Assembly (NCBI GenBank): GCA_050734155.1
Contig: JBOHUD010000064.1
Span: 145,900-209,899 of the forward strand
Origin: Aeolococcus sp050734155
Lineage (GTDB): Bacteria; Chloroflexota; Dormibacteria; Aeolococcales; Aeolococcaceae
Direction: 5' to 3'
Length of the DNA stretch: 64,000 bases
Positions 1 through 8,239 of this stretch are shown one piece after another; the first letter of the stretch is position 1; the number at the start of each line of letters is the position of its first letter. The notes below the pieces were generated by a model. That model ran no database searches. It had not been told where the DNA came from and saw only the letters and a program-made list of their open reading frames with translations. The position numbers were made by a program, and so were the translations under genes.

Positions 1-1683
1 GCGGCACGCCGGCGAGTCGAAGATGGCTCGCATCTCGGGGGCCCGGCCCCGGATCCAGGTGACCTCGGGATTGGTGAAGCCGATCTTGCTCCGGCGCAGC
101 CGGTTCTTCTCGGGAATGCGTCCCCGCATGGCGCGGCGGTACACGGCCCGGTTCCAGCCGCCATCGATCTTCTGGTCGATGGGCAGCCGGAAGATGAACT
201 CCACCAGCTCGTGGTCCAGGAAGGGCACGCGAGCCTCGATGGAGAACGCCATCGAGTTCTTGTCCTCATAGCGCAGCAGGTTGGGCGTCGAGTAGGCGAG
301 CACGTCGTTGGCCAGGCGGGCGTTGAGGTTGCGATCGGGGGTGAAGCTGACCGAGTCGAGGCTCCCGTCCTGGTCGGCCAGGAATGGCCGCATGCTCAGC
401 AGGCCGCCCTGGCGCGGCAGTCGCGAGCGCATGGCCTCGGCGAAGAAGCCGCGATACAGGTCGAGACCTCTGAGCAGCTCGCGCGCCCCCGCCAACCAGT
501 GGCGCTGGTCGCGGGCAGAGCTCAGGTAGGCCCTGAAGTAGGGTATGTACCCGGCCAGGAGTTCGTCGCCGCCGTTGCCCGAGAGCATCACCTTGACGTG
601 CTCGTGGGCGACGCGGTACACGCAGTAGTACGCGTAGGGCGCGGAGGCGATCGTCGGCTCCTCCTGGAACCAGACCCAATCGGTCATCTCTGTCCAGAAC
701 TCGTCGAGGTCGGGGTATGCATAGTGAGGGACACTGTTGGTGCGGGTCTCGACCTCATGGATGTACTCGCTCTCGTCGATGCTCTGGCCGGGGAAGAGTG
801 CCGAGAAGGTGTGCAGCCTGCCCTCGGTGTGCAGGTCGGCTCCGCGCTGCATGAGGTCGGCCATGGTGCACACCACCCCGCTGGAGTCGAGCCCTCCCGA
901 GAGCGGCACCCCCACCGGCGCGTCGGAGAGCAGGTGCCGGGCCACCACCTTCTCGAACAGGGCGGCGAACTCGGCCGCGTGGTCGGCGTCACTGCGCCCG
1001 CTCGAGAACTCCAGGTTGATCTCTGGATTCCAGTAGCGCTCGATGCTGCTGATGCCGTCGGGACCGATCGTCATGGTGTGGGCGGGGCGGAGGCGCTTGA
1101 TGCCGGCGAAGAAGGTGTCCTCAGTGGCGTCGTGGACCCGGAAGAGGAGGAACCGCTGCAGCACCGCCAGGTCCTCGCGGCGCGGGACGGCCGGGTCCTG
1201 CAGGATCGCCTTGATCTCCGAGGCGAAGATGACCCGGCTGCCCAGCTGCGCGTAGTAGAGAGGCTTGATGCCCAGCCGATCGCGGGCCAGGAACAGCTCG
1301 CCTCTGGTGGAGTCCCAGAGCGCAAACGCGAACATGCCGGTGAGGTGGGTGACCACACCATGCCCCCACTCCTCGTAGCCGCGAAGGATAACCTCGGTAT
1401 CGGAGTGGTCGGTGGCGAACCGATGCCCCCTGGCCTCCAGCTCGACCTTCAACTCGGGGGCGTTGTAGATCTCGCCATTGCAGATCAGGGAGAGCCGGTG
1501 GTCGTCGGTGCGCAGCGGCTGGTTGCCGCCGTCGATGTCGACGATGGCGAGCCGCCGCACGCCCATGGAGACGCGCTCGTTGACCTCGACGCCGAATCCG
1601 TCGGGTCCGCGATGGACAATGGAGTCGAGCATCCGAGTGAGCAGCTCCCGATCGACACCGGTGAAGCCGGCGATGCCGCACAT
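1..1683 (-). CDS. asnB: Asparagine synthase (glutamine-hydrolysing), 3' end beyond window
   Basis: The frame is open from an ATG at 1683 to the left edge, giving 561 residues with no stop, so the C-terminus is missing. The product starts MCGIAGFTG; Cys2 is the Ntn-type class II glutaminase nucleophile, followed by RGPDG and the NGEIYN glutamine-binding motif. The second half has the ATP-pyrophosphatase motif LSGGLDSSG near residue 260 and the SGNGGDE segment. The enzyme would amidate aspartate, or a related carboxylate in a surface-sugar or peptide pathway, using glutamine and ATP. A TAGACT hexamer at 1693-1698 lies 9 nt upstream of the ATG, so the leader is probably very short. The family is clear; the exact acceptor cannot be told from sequence. 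Confidence 0.93.
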   Translation of the reverse strand, partial: MCGIAGFTGVDRELLTRMLDSIVHRGPDGFGVEVNERVSMGVRRLAIVDIDGGNQPLRTDDHRLSLICNGEIYNAPELKVELEARGHRFATDHSDTEVILRGYEEWGHGVVTHLTGMFAFALWDSTRGELFLARDRLGIKPLYYAQLGSRVIFASEIKAILQDPAVPRREDLAVLQRFLLFRVHDATEDTFFAGIKRLRPAHTMTIGPDGISSIERYWNPEINLEFSSGRSDADHAAEFAALFEKVVARHLLSDAPVGVPLSGGLDSSGVVCTMADLMQRGADLHTEGRLHTFSALFPGQSIDESEYIHEVETRTNSVPHYAYPDLDEFWTEMTDWVWFQEEPTIASAPYAYYCVYRVAHEHVKVMLSGNGGDELLAGYIPYFRAYLSSARDQRHWLAGARELLRGLDLYRGFFAEAMRSRLPRQGGLLSMRPFLADQDGSLDSVSFTPDRNLNARLANDVLAYSTPNLLRYEDKNSMAFSIEARVPFLDHELVEFIFRLPIDQKIDGGWNRAVYRRAMRGRIPEKNRLRRSKIGFTNPEVTWIRGRAPEMRAIFDSPACR

Positions 1684-1692
1684 GCGCTGGTC

Positions 1693-1698
1693 AGTCTA
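1693..1698 (-). promoter_or_regulatory. Likely -10 element of asnB
   Basis: TAGACT on the minus strand, 9 nt before the asnB ATG. It matches the TAnnnT pattern seen upstream of many starts in this window. No good -35 is visible. Confidence 0.45.
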
Positions 1699-1741
1699 GG
1701 CGGGGCAGACGGGCTCGCGGCCCACCGGCGGCGCCGCCCGA

Positions 1742-3460
1742 CTAGAAGTCGAGGTCGTCGTCCATCCCCATGCCACCCATGCCACCCATGCCACCCATGC
1801 CGCCCATGCCACCCATGCCGCCGCCCATGCCACCCATGCCGCCGCCGTGGGCGTGGCCGTGGCCGGCAGCAGCCTCATCGTCCTCGGGCTCGGGGGCGTC
1901 GGCGATGAGCGCCTCGGTGGTGAGCATCATGGCGGCGATCGAGGCCGCGTGGGAGAGCGCGCTGACCACCACCTTGGTGGGATCGATGACGCCGCGCTGG
2001 ACGAGGTTGGCGTAGTCGCCGGTGCGCGCGTCGAAACCCTCGTCACCGCTCGCCTGGGCCACGCGATTGGCCACGGTGGGGCCGTCGTGGCCGCCGTTCT
2101 GGGCGATGATCCGCAGCGGCTCCTGGAGTGCTCTGCGCACGATCCGCGCCCCGGTGGCGGCGTCGTCGTGGAGCTCGAGGTCGTCGATGGAGTCCACGGC
2201 GCGCAGGAGCGCGACCCCGCCCCCGGCCACGTAGCCGTCCTCGAGCGCGGCCCGGACGGCGGCGAGGGCGTCCTCGACGCGGGACTTGCGCTCCTTCATC
2301 TCCACCTCGGTGGCGGCGCCGACCTTGACCACGGCGATGCCGCCGACCAGCCGCGCCAGCCGCTCCTGGAGCTTCTCGCGATCCCATTCCGACTCGGTCT
2401 CCTCGATCTCGCGGCGGAGATCCTCGGCGCGCGCGTCGACGGCGCCGCGGTCGCCACCGCCCCTGAGGATGGTTGTGTCCTCTTTGGTGATCACGATCCG
2501 CTCGGCGCTGCCCAGCTGGTCGAGACGCACCCCATCGAGGCGCAGCCCAACCTTCTCGCTGATCAGCGTGGCACCGGTCAGCACCGCGATGTCGGCAAGG
2601 ATGGCGGTGCGCCGATCGCCGAATGCGGGCGCCTTGACCGCGACCGCGGTGAAGGAGCCGCGGAGGCGGTTGACGACCAGGGTTGCCAGCGCCTCCGCCT
2701 GCACATCCTCGGCGACGATGAGCAGCGGCCGGCTCGAGCGCACCACCAGCTCGAGGGCGGGAAGCAGGTCGGCGACGGCGGTGATCTTGGCATCGGTGAC
2801 CAGAACCGCCGCCTTCTCCAGGATCGCCTCCATCGTCTTCTGGTCGGTCACCAGGTAGGGCGACACGTAGCCGCGATCGAACTGCATGCCCTCGACGACC
2901 TCGACCTCGGTCTCGATGCCGTTGCCCTCCTCGACGGTCACCACGCCCTCGCGTCCGACGCGCTCGAAGGCCTCGGCGATCATGGTCCCGATGACCTCGT
3001 CACCCGAGCTGATGGTGGCGACGCGCTCCAGGTCCTCATTGCCGTCGACGGGGTGCGACCGGCTGCGCACCGCGGCCACCACCGCCTCGGTGGCGGCGAG
3101 CATGCCGCGGCGCAGCTCGTTCGGGGACGCCCCGGCGGCGAGGTTGCGCAGCCCCTCGTTGATGAGCGCGCGGCCGAGGACCGCGGCGGTGGTGGTGCCA
3201 TCGCCGGCGATGTCGTTGGTCTTGACAGCGATCTCCTTGAGAAGCTGCGCACCCATGTTCTCGAAGTGGTCCTTGAACTCCAGGTCGCGGGCGATGGTGA
3301 CGCCGTCGTTGCTGATCAGCGGAGACCCGAAGCGCTTGTCGATGACCACGTTGCGCCCTCTCGGGCCGAGCGTCACCGACACCGCGTCGGCGACAGAGTC
3401 GACGCCGCGATGGAGCGCCTGGCGCGCCTCATTGCTGAAACGAAGTTGCTTGGCAGTCAT
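1742..3460 (-). CDS. groL: Chaperonin GroEL (60 kDa)
   Basis: 572 residues, slightly longer than the usual 540-548 because of the tail. The ATP-binding motif GDGTTTAAVL is near residue 87 and the whole three-domain chaperonin fold is present. The protein forms the double-ring folding chamber that works with GroES. The C-terminus has a His-rich stretch (GHGHAHGGG) and then an extended GGM repeat ending DDDLDF. The GGM tail is common in GroEL; the His-rich part and the length are less usual. It lies 73 nt downstream of groES on the same strand and is almost certainly co-transcribed from the CIRCE-controlled promoter. Confidence 0.98.
   Translation of the reverse strand: MTAKQLRFSNEARQALHRGVDSVADAVSVTLGPRGRNVVIDKRFGSPLISNDGVTIARDLEFKDHFENMGAQLLKEIAVKTNDIAGDGTTTAAVLGRALINEGLRNLAAGASPNELRRGMLAATEAVVAAVRSRSHPVDGNEDLERVATISSGDEVIGTMIAEAFERVGREGVVTVEEGNGIETEVEVVEGMQFDRGYVSPYLVTDQKTMEAILEKAAVLVTDAKITAVADLLPALELVVRSSRPLLIVAEDVQAEALATLVVNRLRGSFTAVAVKAPAFGDRRTAILADIAVLTGATLISEKVGLRLDGVRLDQLGSAERIVITKEDTTILRGGGDRGAVDARAEDLRREIEETESEWDREKLQERLARLVGGIAVVKVGAATEVEMKERKSRVEDALAAVRAALEDGYVAGGGVALLRAVDSIDDLELHDDAATGARIVRRALQEPLRIIAQNGGHDGPTVANRVAQASGDEGFDARTGDYANLVQRGVIDPTKVVVSALSHAASIAAMMLTTEALIADAPEPEDDEAAAGHGHAHGGGMGGMGGGMGGMGGMGGMGGMGGMGMDDDLDF
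1766..1850. repeat. Tandem 9-bp repeat encoding the GroEL GGM tail
   Basis: About nine imperfect copies of the 9-mer ccacccatg / ccgcccatg, with one interrupted by an extra ccg. On the minus strand they read as GlyGlyMet units. Such a coding microsatellite could vary in copy number. Confidence 0.8.
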
Positions 3461-3533
3461 GCGGGTTCAGGGGCCTCCGGTGCAACGACGGACAGGGCTG
3501 CTGGCGCCGCCGGCGGCGACGAGTCCTGGGGGA

Positions 3534-3845
3534 TCAGTTGGAGCCGTTGCTGCCGACCACGGCGAGGATGTCCTTCTCACTGAGGATCAGGTACTCGACC
3601 TCGTCGATCTTGACCTCGCTGCCGGCGTACTTGGCGTACATCACTCGATCGCCAACCTTGACGTCGAGCTCGACTCGCTTGCCGGACTGCTCGTTGTAGC
3701 GACCGCTGCCGACCGCCTCGATGGTGCCCTCCTGGGGCTTCTCCTTGGCGGTGTCGGGGAGGACGATGCCGCTCTTGGTCATCTCCTCACGCTCCAGGGG
3801 CTTGATGACGACGCGATCTGCCAGGGGGCGGAGCTTCAGGGCCAC
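3534..3845 (-). CDS. groS: Co-chaperonin GroES (10 kDa)
   Basis: 103 residues beginning VALKLRPLADRVVIKPL, read from a GTG start. The mobile loop (EREEMTKSGIVLPDTAKEK) and the GKRVELDVKVGDRV roof segment are typical. It caps the GroEL ring in the cytoplasm. A strong GGGAGG ribosome binding site sits 5 nt before the GTG, which fixes the start. It is the first gene of the groES-groEL operon; the CIRCE operator is about 30 bp upstream. Confidence 0.98.
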   Translation of the reverse strand: MALKLRPLADRVVIKPLEREEMTKSGIVLPDTAKEKPQEGTIEAVGSGRYNEQSGKRVELDVKVGDRVMYAKYAGSEVKIDEVEYLILSEKDILAVVGSNGSN

Positions 3846-3873
3846 AGGGACCTCCCTTGTCGGTGAGATTTGG

Positions 3874-3900
3874 TTAGCACTCTCATCTTGAGACTGCTAA
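3874..3900 (-). promoter_or_regulatory. CIRCE operator (HrcA site) of groESL
   Basis: An inverted repeat with arms TTAGCACTC (3874-3882) and GACTGCTAA (3892-3900) separated by 9 nt. The CIRCE consensus is TTAGCACTC-N9-GAGTGCTAA, so only one position differs. HrcA bound here would repress groESL until heat or misfolding stress. No hrcA gene is in this window. Confidence 0.92.
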
Positions 3901-3901
3901 C

Positions 3902-3931
3902 ACTGTACCCCAGCGAGTGCCAGCCTGGCAA
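3902..3931 (-). promoter_or_regulatory. Sigma-70-type promoter of groESL
   Basis: On the minus strand, TTGCCA (3926-3931) and TACAGT (3902-3907) are separated by 18 nt and lie directly upstream of CIRCE. The operator would therefore cover the transcription start, the usual arrangement for HrcA repression. Confidence 0.7.
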
Positions 3932-3951
3932 CTCCGCCGGCCCCGCCCGGC

Positions 3952-4791
3952 TCAGGCGCCGACCGCCTTGAGGAAGAGGTCGGTGCCGTAGCCGGCGAGG
4001 AAGCCGCAGAGCAGGCCGAGCATGCCCATGTGGTGGCTGCCGATCTTGCGGTTGACGTGCTGCAGCTCGCCGATCACGTAGACGATGGCCCCGGCGGCGA
4101 GCCCGAGGAAGAGCACCGACACCGCCTGGCTGGCCAGCGAGGCGCCCACCGCGCGGGTGACGCCGTAGCCGATCAGCGTTCCCAGGAAGGTGGGCCCGCC
4201 GCCCACCACGCCGAGCAGCCCCAGGAACCTCCAGCTGGGCCGCCGGCCGAGCAGCGGCCCGCTGATGCCGAAACCCTCGGTGATGTTGTGCAGACCGAAA
4301 CCGATCACCAGCACCAGGAAGAAGCGGTAGGCCCCCGCCGAGGCGGATTGGCCGATGGCGAGGCCCTCCGAGAAGTTGTGCAGCCCGATCCCGACAGCGA
4401 TCAGGAGTGCGGTGCGCAGCGGCGCCGGCAGCGGCACTCGTGCCGGGGCCGTCGCCGCGCCGGCGGCCATGGCCCCCGGACCGGCGGGCAGCGGGCGGCG
4501 CCGGGAGACGCGTTCGAAGCCCACCAGGACGAAGAGGCCAGTCGCCAGCCCGGCGGCGAGGATGAGGCCGAGCCCGGCGCCCTGTCCCGCCGACCCGCTC
4601 AGCCGGCTCTCCACCGCCTCGCTGGCGTTGCGGATGACGTCATAGAAGATGAAGAGGAGGATGCCCACGGACGCCGAGGTGAGCAGCGACATGACGCGCT
4701 GCCCGGGACGCCGCCAGCGGCAGATGGGCAGGCCGAGCAGGATGGTCAGGCCGGCGACCGCTCCCAGGGCGGCGGTCGCTGCGAAGCTCAT
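3952..4791 (-). CDS. ZIP-family divalent metal transporter
   Basis: 279 residues, almost all membrane segments, with about eight predicted helices. Two HNxxEG signatures (HNFSEG and HNITEG) lie in consecutive helices; these are the metal-coordinating motifs of ZIP (Zrt/Irt-like) permeases of the ZupT/GufA type. The likely role is uptake of zinc, iron or manganese into the cytoplasm. It follows the DtxR-family regulator gene on the same strand, and an IdeR-like box sits between them, starting 5 nt before the ATG, so metal-dependent repression is very likely. The ATG at 4791 has no Shine-Dalgarno but has TAATCT 6 nt upstream, which suggests a leaderless mRNA. Metal specificity is not determinable. 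Confidence 0.9.
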   Translation of the reverse strand: MSFAATAALGAVAGLTILLGLPICRWRRPGQRVMSLLTSASVGILLFIFYDVIRNASEAVESRLSGSAGQGAGLGLILAAGLATGLFVLVGFERVSRRRPLPAGPGAMAAGAATAPARVPLPAPLRTALLIAVGIGLHNFSEGLAIGQSASAGAYRFFLVLVIGFGLHNITEGFGISGPLLGRRPSWRFLGLLGVVGGGPTFLGTLIGYGVTRAVGASLASQAVSVLFLGLAAGAIVYVIGELQHVNRKIGSHHMGMLGLLCGFLAGYGTDLFLKAVGA

Positions 4792-4795
4792 GGGC

Positions 4796-4814
4796 TTAGA
4801 TTAGCCTAACCTAA
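4796..4814 (-). promoter_or_regulatory. IdeR/DtxR-type metal box overlapping the ZIP promoter
   Basis: Plus-strand sequence TTAGATTAGCCTAACCTAA matches the IdeR/DtxR consensus TTAGGTTAGSCTAACCTAA at 18 of 19 positions. It lies between the stop of the DtxR-family gene and the start of the ZIP gene. The minus-strand -10 hexamer TAATCT (4798-4803) is inside the box, so a bound repressor would directly block RNA polymerase. Confidence 0.9.
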
Positions 4815-4824
4815 CCCACCCCGA

Positions 4825-5511
4825 TCAGTCCGGAGCCGATTCCACCCAGACGGCGGCCGCCACACCCTCGCTGAGCACCACCGGATGCCCCTCGACGACG
4901 AGTCGGAGCTGGCCCTCACCCCGGTCGACGACGAGCAGAGACGCCTCCGGCACCACCCCGCCATCGTGGAGCACCGCGAGCAGGTGGGGAGCGTCGTGCT
5001 CGGCCACCTCCGAGATCCGGAAGACTCGCGACCCCACCCCGGTGGGCAGCTCGACCAGGCGCTGCATGGGGCGCCCGGCGGGCGCGCGCCGCCCCGGGAT
5101 GACGTTGCCGTGCGGACAGGTGGACGGCCGCCCCAGGTGCTCGTCGAGCCGTTCCAGGACCACGTCGGACACGCCGTGCGAGAGGGCGGCCGCCTCGCGG
5201 TCGGCGGTCGCCCAGTCGAGCCCGAGGACGTCGGTCAGCCAGCGTTCGATGAGCCGGTGGCGGCGCACCACGGCGGCGGCGGCCACCCGCCCGGCGTCGG
5301 ACAGGTGGACGCTGCGATCCTCGGCCACGGTCACCCAGCCGTCGCGGGCCAGGCGCTGCAGGCTGACCGTCACCGTGGGGGCGCTCACCCCCAGCCACTC
5401 GGCGATCCGTCCCGGGCGGGGCACGTCGCCCTCGTGCTCGATGTAGTAGATGGTCTCCAGGTAGCGGTCGGCCACCTCGGACCGGGCGCCGGTCACAGCG
5501 GTCTGGCTCAT
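4825..5511 (-). CDS. DtxR/IdeR/MntR-family metal-dependent regulator
   Basis: 228 residues from ATG 5511; a GTG at 5517 is the alternative. Order: winged HTH (about 12-70, SAPTVTVSLQRLARDGWV), dimerisation/metal domain (about 75-140, with TCPHGNVIPG) and an SH3-like FeoA domain (150-228). It should sense Fe2+ or Mn2+ and repress uptake genes, including the adjacent ZIP transporter. The segment where DtxR has EACRWEH reads EAAALSH (106-112), so the equivalents of primary ligands Cys102 and Glu105 are Ala and Ser. The metal site is therefore atypical. TACCAT (5519-5524) sits 7 nt before ATG 5511 and supports this start as leaderless. Confidence 0.9.
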   Translation of the reverse strand: MSQTAVTGARSEVADRYLETIYYIEHEGDVPRPGRIAEWLGVSAPTVTVSLQRLARDGWVTVAEDRSVHLSDAGRVAAAAVVRRHRLIERWLTDVLGLDWATADREAAALSHGVSDVVLERLDEHLGRPSTCPHGNVIPGRRAPAGRPMQRLVELPTGVGSRVFRISEVAEHDAPHLLAVLHDGGVVPEASLLVVDRGEGQLRLVVEGHPVVLSEGVAAAVWVESAPD

Positions 5512-5518
5512 CGCCACG

Positions 5519-5524
5519 ATGGTA
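5519..5524 (-). promoter_or_regulatory. Likely -10 element of the DtxR-family gene
   Basis: TACCAT on the minus strand, 7 nt before ATG 5511. It lies in the gap after tsaD, so the regulator probably has its own promoter and a leaderless transcript. Confidence 0.55.
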
Positions 5525-5545
5525 GCCGCGCTCGGCTCCGGCCCC

Positions 5546-6562
5546 TCAGGCGTACGCGTCGAGAACGGGATCGACGGCGATGCCGAGGGTGTCCGGTCCG
5601 TGGACCCGCAGCCGGTGCCAGCCGGCGGCCCCGATCATGACCGCGTTGTCGGTGCACAGCGGCAGCGGCGGGATGCTGACCGCGAGGCCGGAGAGCCGCT
5701 GCCGCACCGCAGTGCGAAGCGCCTGGTTGGCGGCCACGCCGCCGACCACCGCGATCCGTTCGGCGCCCACCCGGTCCGCGGTTGTGGTCAGGATGTGCAG
5801 CAACTGGTCGACCACGGCGCTCTGGAACGAGGCGGCGAGGTCGGCGACCACGGTGGCATCGCGGGGGGTGCCGTCGTGGCTCAACCGCTCGACGCCGAGG
5901 TCGCGGACGGTGTAGCGCAGCGCGGTCTTGAGACCGCTGAAGGAGAGCGCTCCCTCCAGCCTGGTGCGCGGCAGCGCAAACCTGCCGGGGTCGCCTCCCG
6001 CCGCGGCACGCTCCACCGCCGGCCCCCCCGGGTAGCCGAGACCGAGCAGGCGTGCCGCCTTGTCGAACGCCTCGCCAGCGGCGTCGTCACGCGTCGACGC
6101 CAACCGGCGCGCGTCGCCATGTCCGCGCAGCTCCACCACCTCGCTGTGCCCCCCGCTCACCACCAGCGCCAGGTACGGCGGCTCCAGCTCGAGGTCGCTC
6201 ACCCAGGCGCTGTACACGTGACCGGCCATGTGCGACACGCCCACGATCGGCAGCCCGCGCGCCACCGCGGCAGCCTGCGCGTAGAGCACCCCCACGAGCA
6301 GGCACCCGGCCAGCCCCGGGCCGCGGGTCACCGCCACGGCGTCGATGGCGTCCCAGCCGCCGTCCAGCCCGCCCAGCGCCTCCTCCACCACCGGGCCGAT
6401 GGCCTCCAGGTGGGCGCGGGCGGCCAGGTCGGGAACCACCCCGCCGTGGGGCGCGTGGAGATCGATCTGCGAGGCGACGACCCCGCTGATCACCTGCCTG
6501 CCCTCGCGCAGCACCGCGGCCGCGGTCTCGTCGCACGAGGTCTCCACCGCGAGCAGGTTCAG
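5546..6562 (-). CDS. tsaD: tRNA t6A threonylcarbamoyltransferase TsaD
   Basis: 338 residues with ASKHA-fold signatures: ETSCDETAAAV at the start, the metal-binding HMAGH (HxxxH), VVSGGHSEVV, and GGVAANQALR. With TsaB and TsaE it transfers the threonylcarbamoyl group to A37 of ANN-decoding tRNAs in the cytoplasm. The protein must begin at or just before LNLLAVETSC, where there is no ATG, GTG or TTG. CTG at 6562 overlaps the rimI stop as CTGA and has GGCGGAG 9 nt upstream, so I take CTG as the start. Last gene of the thiL-tsaE-tsaB-rimI-tsaD run. Confidence 0.95.
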   Translation of the reverse strand: MNLLAVETSCDETAAAVLREGRQVISGVVASQIDLHAPHGGVVPDLAARAHLEAIGPVVEEALGGLDGGWDAIDAVAVTRGPGLAGCLLVGVLYAQAAAVARGLPIVGVSHMAGHVYSAWVSDLELEPPYLALVVSGGHSEVVELRGHGDARRLASTRDDAAGEAFDKAARLLGLGYPGGPAVERAAAGGDPGRFALPRTRLEGALSFSGLKTALRYTVRDLGVERLSHDGTPRDATVVADLAASFQSAVVDQLLHILTTTADRVGAERIAVVGGVAANQALRTAVRQRLSGLAVSIPPLPLCTDNAVMIGAAGWHRLRVHGPDTLGIAVDPVLDAYA

Positions 6563-7110
6563 AGGGGGTACTCCGCCGCCGGGGGGCCGCCTATGCCGGC
6601 GACGTCGATGCCGGCGAGGATGTCGAGGAAGCGGCGCTTGAACTGGGGCGCGTGGATGCTGTCGCTCCACATGATCACCGCGTCCTCGCCGTTGTCGGTG
6701 TAGTAGCCGCGACGCCGTCCGATCGACTTGAACCCGAACCACTCGTAGAGGCGGATGGCGTGGTCATTGCCGGCGCGCACCTCCAGGGTCATCCAGCGAG
6801 CTCCCCCCTCGTAGCTGCGCTGGATGAGCGCGGCGAAGAGCGTCTTGCCGTAGCCCTTGCCCTGGTCGCGGGCGCGCACCCCGATGGTGGTGACGTGGGC
6901 CTCGTGGACAACCCTCCACAGCCCCGCGTATCCAACCAGCGCGCCATCCTCGCGCAGGACGATGTACGACGCCTGCCGGTTCTGGGCCAGCTCGGTGGCG
7001 TACGCGTTGCGCGGCCAGGGCGACAGGAAGATCTCCCGCTCGATGACCTGGACGGCAGGGATGTCCTCGGGGCGCATGCGCTCGAGGGCGAGACGCGGAA
7101 CGACCTGCAT
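6559..7110 (-). CDS. rimI: Ribosomal protein S18-alanine N-acetyltransferase
   Basis: 183 residues from ATG 7110. A GNAT fold: central motif IGVRARDQGKGYGKTL (acetyl-CoA pyrophosphate loop), the LEVRAGNDHAIRLYEWFGF helix and the RRRGYYTDNGEDAVIM signature typical of RimI. It acetylates the N-terminal alanine of S18. GGTGAG lies 7 nt upstream of the ATG. A long open frame upstream of 7110 is low-complexity shadow sequence antiparallel to nothing but overlapping tsaB, so it is excluded. It sits between tsaB and tsaD, a very common gene order. Confidence 0.93.
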   Translation of the reverse strand: MQVVPRLALERMRPEDIPAVQVIEREIFLSPWPRNAYATELAQNRQASYIVLREDGALVGYAGLWRVVHEAHVTTIGVRARDQGKGYGKTLFAALIQRSYEGGARWMTLEVRAGNDHAIRLYEWFGFKSIGRRRGYYTDNGEDAVIMWSDSIHAPQFKRRFLDILAGIDVAGIGGPPAAEYPL

Positions 7111-7115
7111 GACAC

Positions 7116-7748
7116 TCACCGCGGACGGCTGATTGGAAAGCCAAGCGTAGCAGGGCCCAGGGGTTTGTCCCCAGCATGGATGGCGCTGAGGCCGCCCATC
7201 TCCAGGGCCGGCGCCGCCAGCGCACGCGGCACGGCGGCGGCGAGGGCGCGCACCGCATCGATCAGCTCGGTGTCCAGGCCGGCGATGCTGGTGGTGGCGA
7301 ACAGCGGCTGGCTGCGATCGATGCCCGTCGCGGTCACGCGCCACACCGGCGACACCTGCGCGACCTCCACGCCCCGGCGCTCGAAGCTGGCGACGTACAC
7401 GCCGCCACGGCCGGCGTCGGCGACGGCCCTGAAGCGGGCGCCGGCAGCGCTGCCGGCGATGGCGGCCACCGCCGCGAGGTTGCCAAGCCCGTGCAGGGGA
7501 ACCCGGCGCGCCTGGGCGAGTCCGAGCGCAGCCGCCATGCCGGCGCGCACCCCGCTGTAGGAGCCGGGGCCGGTGAGCACCACCACCGCCTCCAGATCGG
7601 CGGCGAGGACCTCGGCGACCGCTCCCGGCAGGCAGCGATCCAGCTCGCCGCCGGGCAGCTCGCGGCGCTCGCCGACGGTGCCGTCTGCGGCGGCGCGCAG
7701 CACCCACGCGGAGGCACGCCTGGCGGTGTCGATGGCGATGACGCTCAC
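7116..7748 (-). CDS. tsaB: tRNA t6A biosynthesis protein TsaB
   Basis: 210 residues from GTG 7748, which overlaps the tsaE stop as GTGA. Starts VSVIAIDTARRAS and has the family motif GPGSYSGVRAGMAAALGLA. TsaB is a catalytically silent ASKHA paralogue that scaffolds TsaD and TsaE in the t6A complex. The frame continues open upstream to 8108, but that extension lies inside tsaE and is arginine/proline-rich noise. C-terminus is somewhat divergent, as is usual for TsaB. Confidence 0.93.
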   Translation of the reverse strand: MSVIAIDTARRASAWVLRAAADGTVGERRELPGGELDRCLPGAVAEVLAADLEAVVVLTGPGSYSGVRAGMAAALGLAQARRVPLHGLGNLAAVAAIAGSAAGARFRAVADAGRGGVYVASFERRGVEVAQVSPVWRVTATGIDRSQPLFATTSIAGLDTELIDAVRALAAAVPRALAAPALEMGGLSAIHAGDKPLGPATLGFPISRPR

Positions 7749-8239
7749 CGCGCCGTCACGCGCTCCTGCAGTGCGCTCCACGCCGCGGCGATGTGCGCGG
7801 GCGCCGGCCCGACGAGACGCAGGCTGCGCTGATCGGGGCGGGCGTCGTCGCCTCCGGCCATCGACACCGTGCAGGGCTGGAGATGGCGGAGATCGGCGTA
7901 CCCGCCCCACTCCAGGACCGCGGCGCCGTCGAGAAGAAGGGTGTCGAGGTCGAGCACCTCGACGGATGCCCCCGGGCCCAGACGGTAGAGGTCGAGATGG
8001 TGCACGGTGAGGCGCGCGCCGCGGTGCGGCTGGTGGAGGACGAACGTGGGGCTGCGCACGGCGGCGGCGTCGCCGCCCGCCCCCTCGACGATGCCGCGCA
8101 CCAGGCACGTCTTGCCGGCGCCGAGCGGACCGTCGAGCACCAGCACGTCCCCGCGCCGGAGAACGGCACCGAGCGCGGCGCCGTACATCTCGGTGGTGGC
8201 CGGTGCGTGGCTGTGCAGCACCGCGCTGTCCGTGCTCAC
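7745..8239 (-). CDS. tsaE: tRNA t6A biosynthesis ATPase TsaE
   Basis: 164 residues from GTG 8239, overlapping the thiL stop as GTGA. P-loop GPLGAGKTCLVRG near residue 40, SPTFVLHQPH, and the HHLDLYRL and VLEWG segments are diagnostic of TsaE. It binds the TsaBD complex and its ATPase activity resets the t6A cycle. Translationally coupled to thiL upstream and tsaB downstream. Confidence 0.94.
   Translation of the reverse strand: MSTDSAVLHSHAPATTEMYGAALGAVLRRGDVLVLDGPLGAGKTCLVRGIVEGAGGDAAAVRSPTFVLHQPHRGARLTVHHLDLYRLGPGASVEVLDLDTLLLDGAAVLEWGGYADLRHLQPCTVSMAGGDDARPDQRSLRLVGPAPAHIAAAWSALQERVTAR

Noticed and set aside
1766..1850. Repeat cluster as CRISPR
   Set aside because: Nine-bp in-frame repeats without spacers, inside groEL.
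211..3583. Long plus-strand ORFs opposite asnB and groEL
   Set aside because: Antisense to two unmistakable genes, low complexity, no ribosome binding sites.
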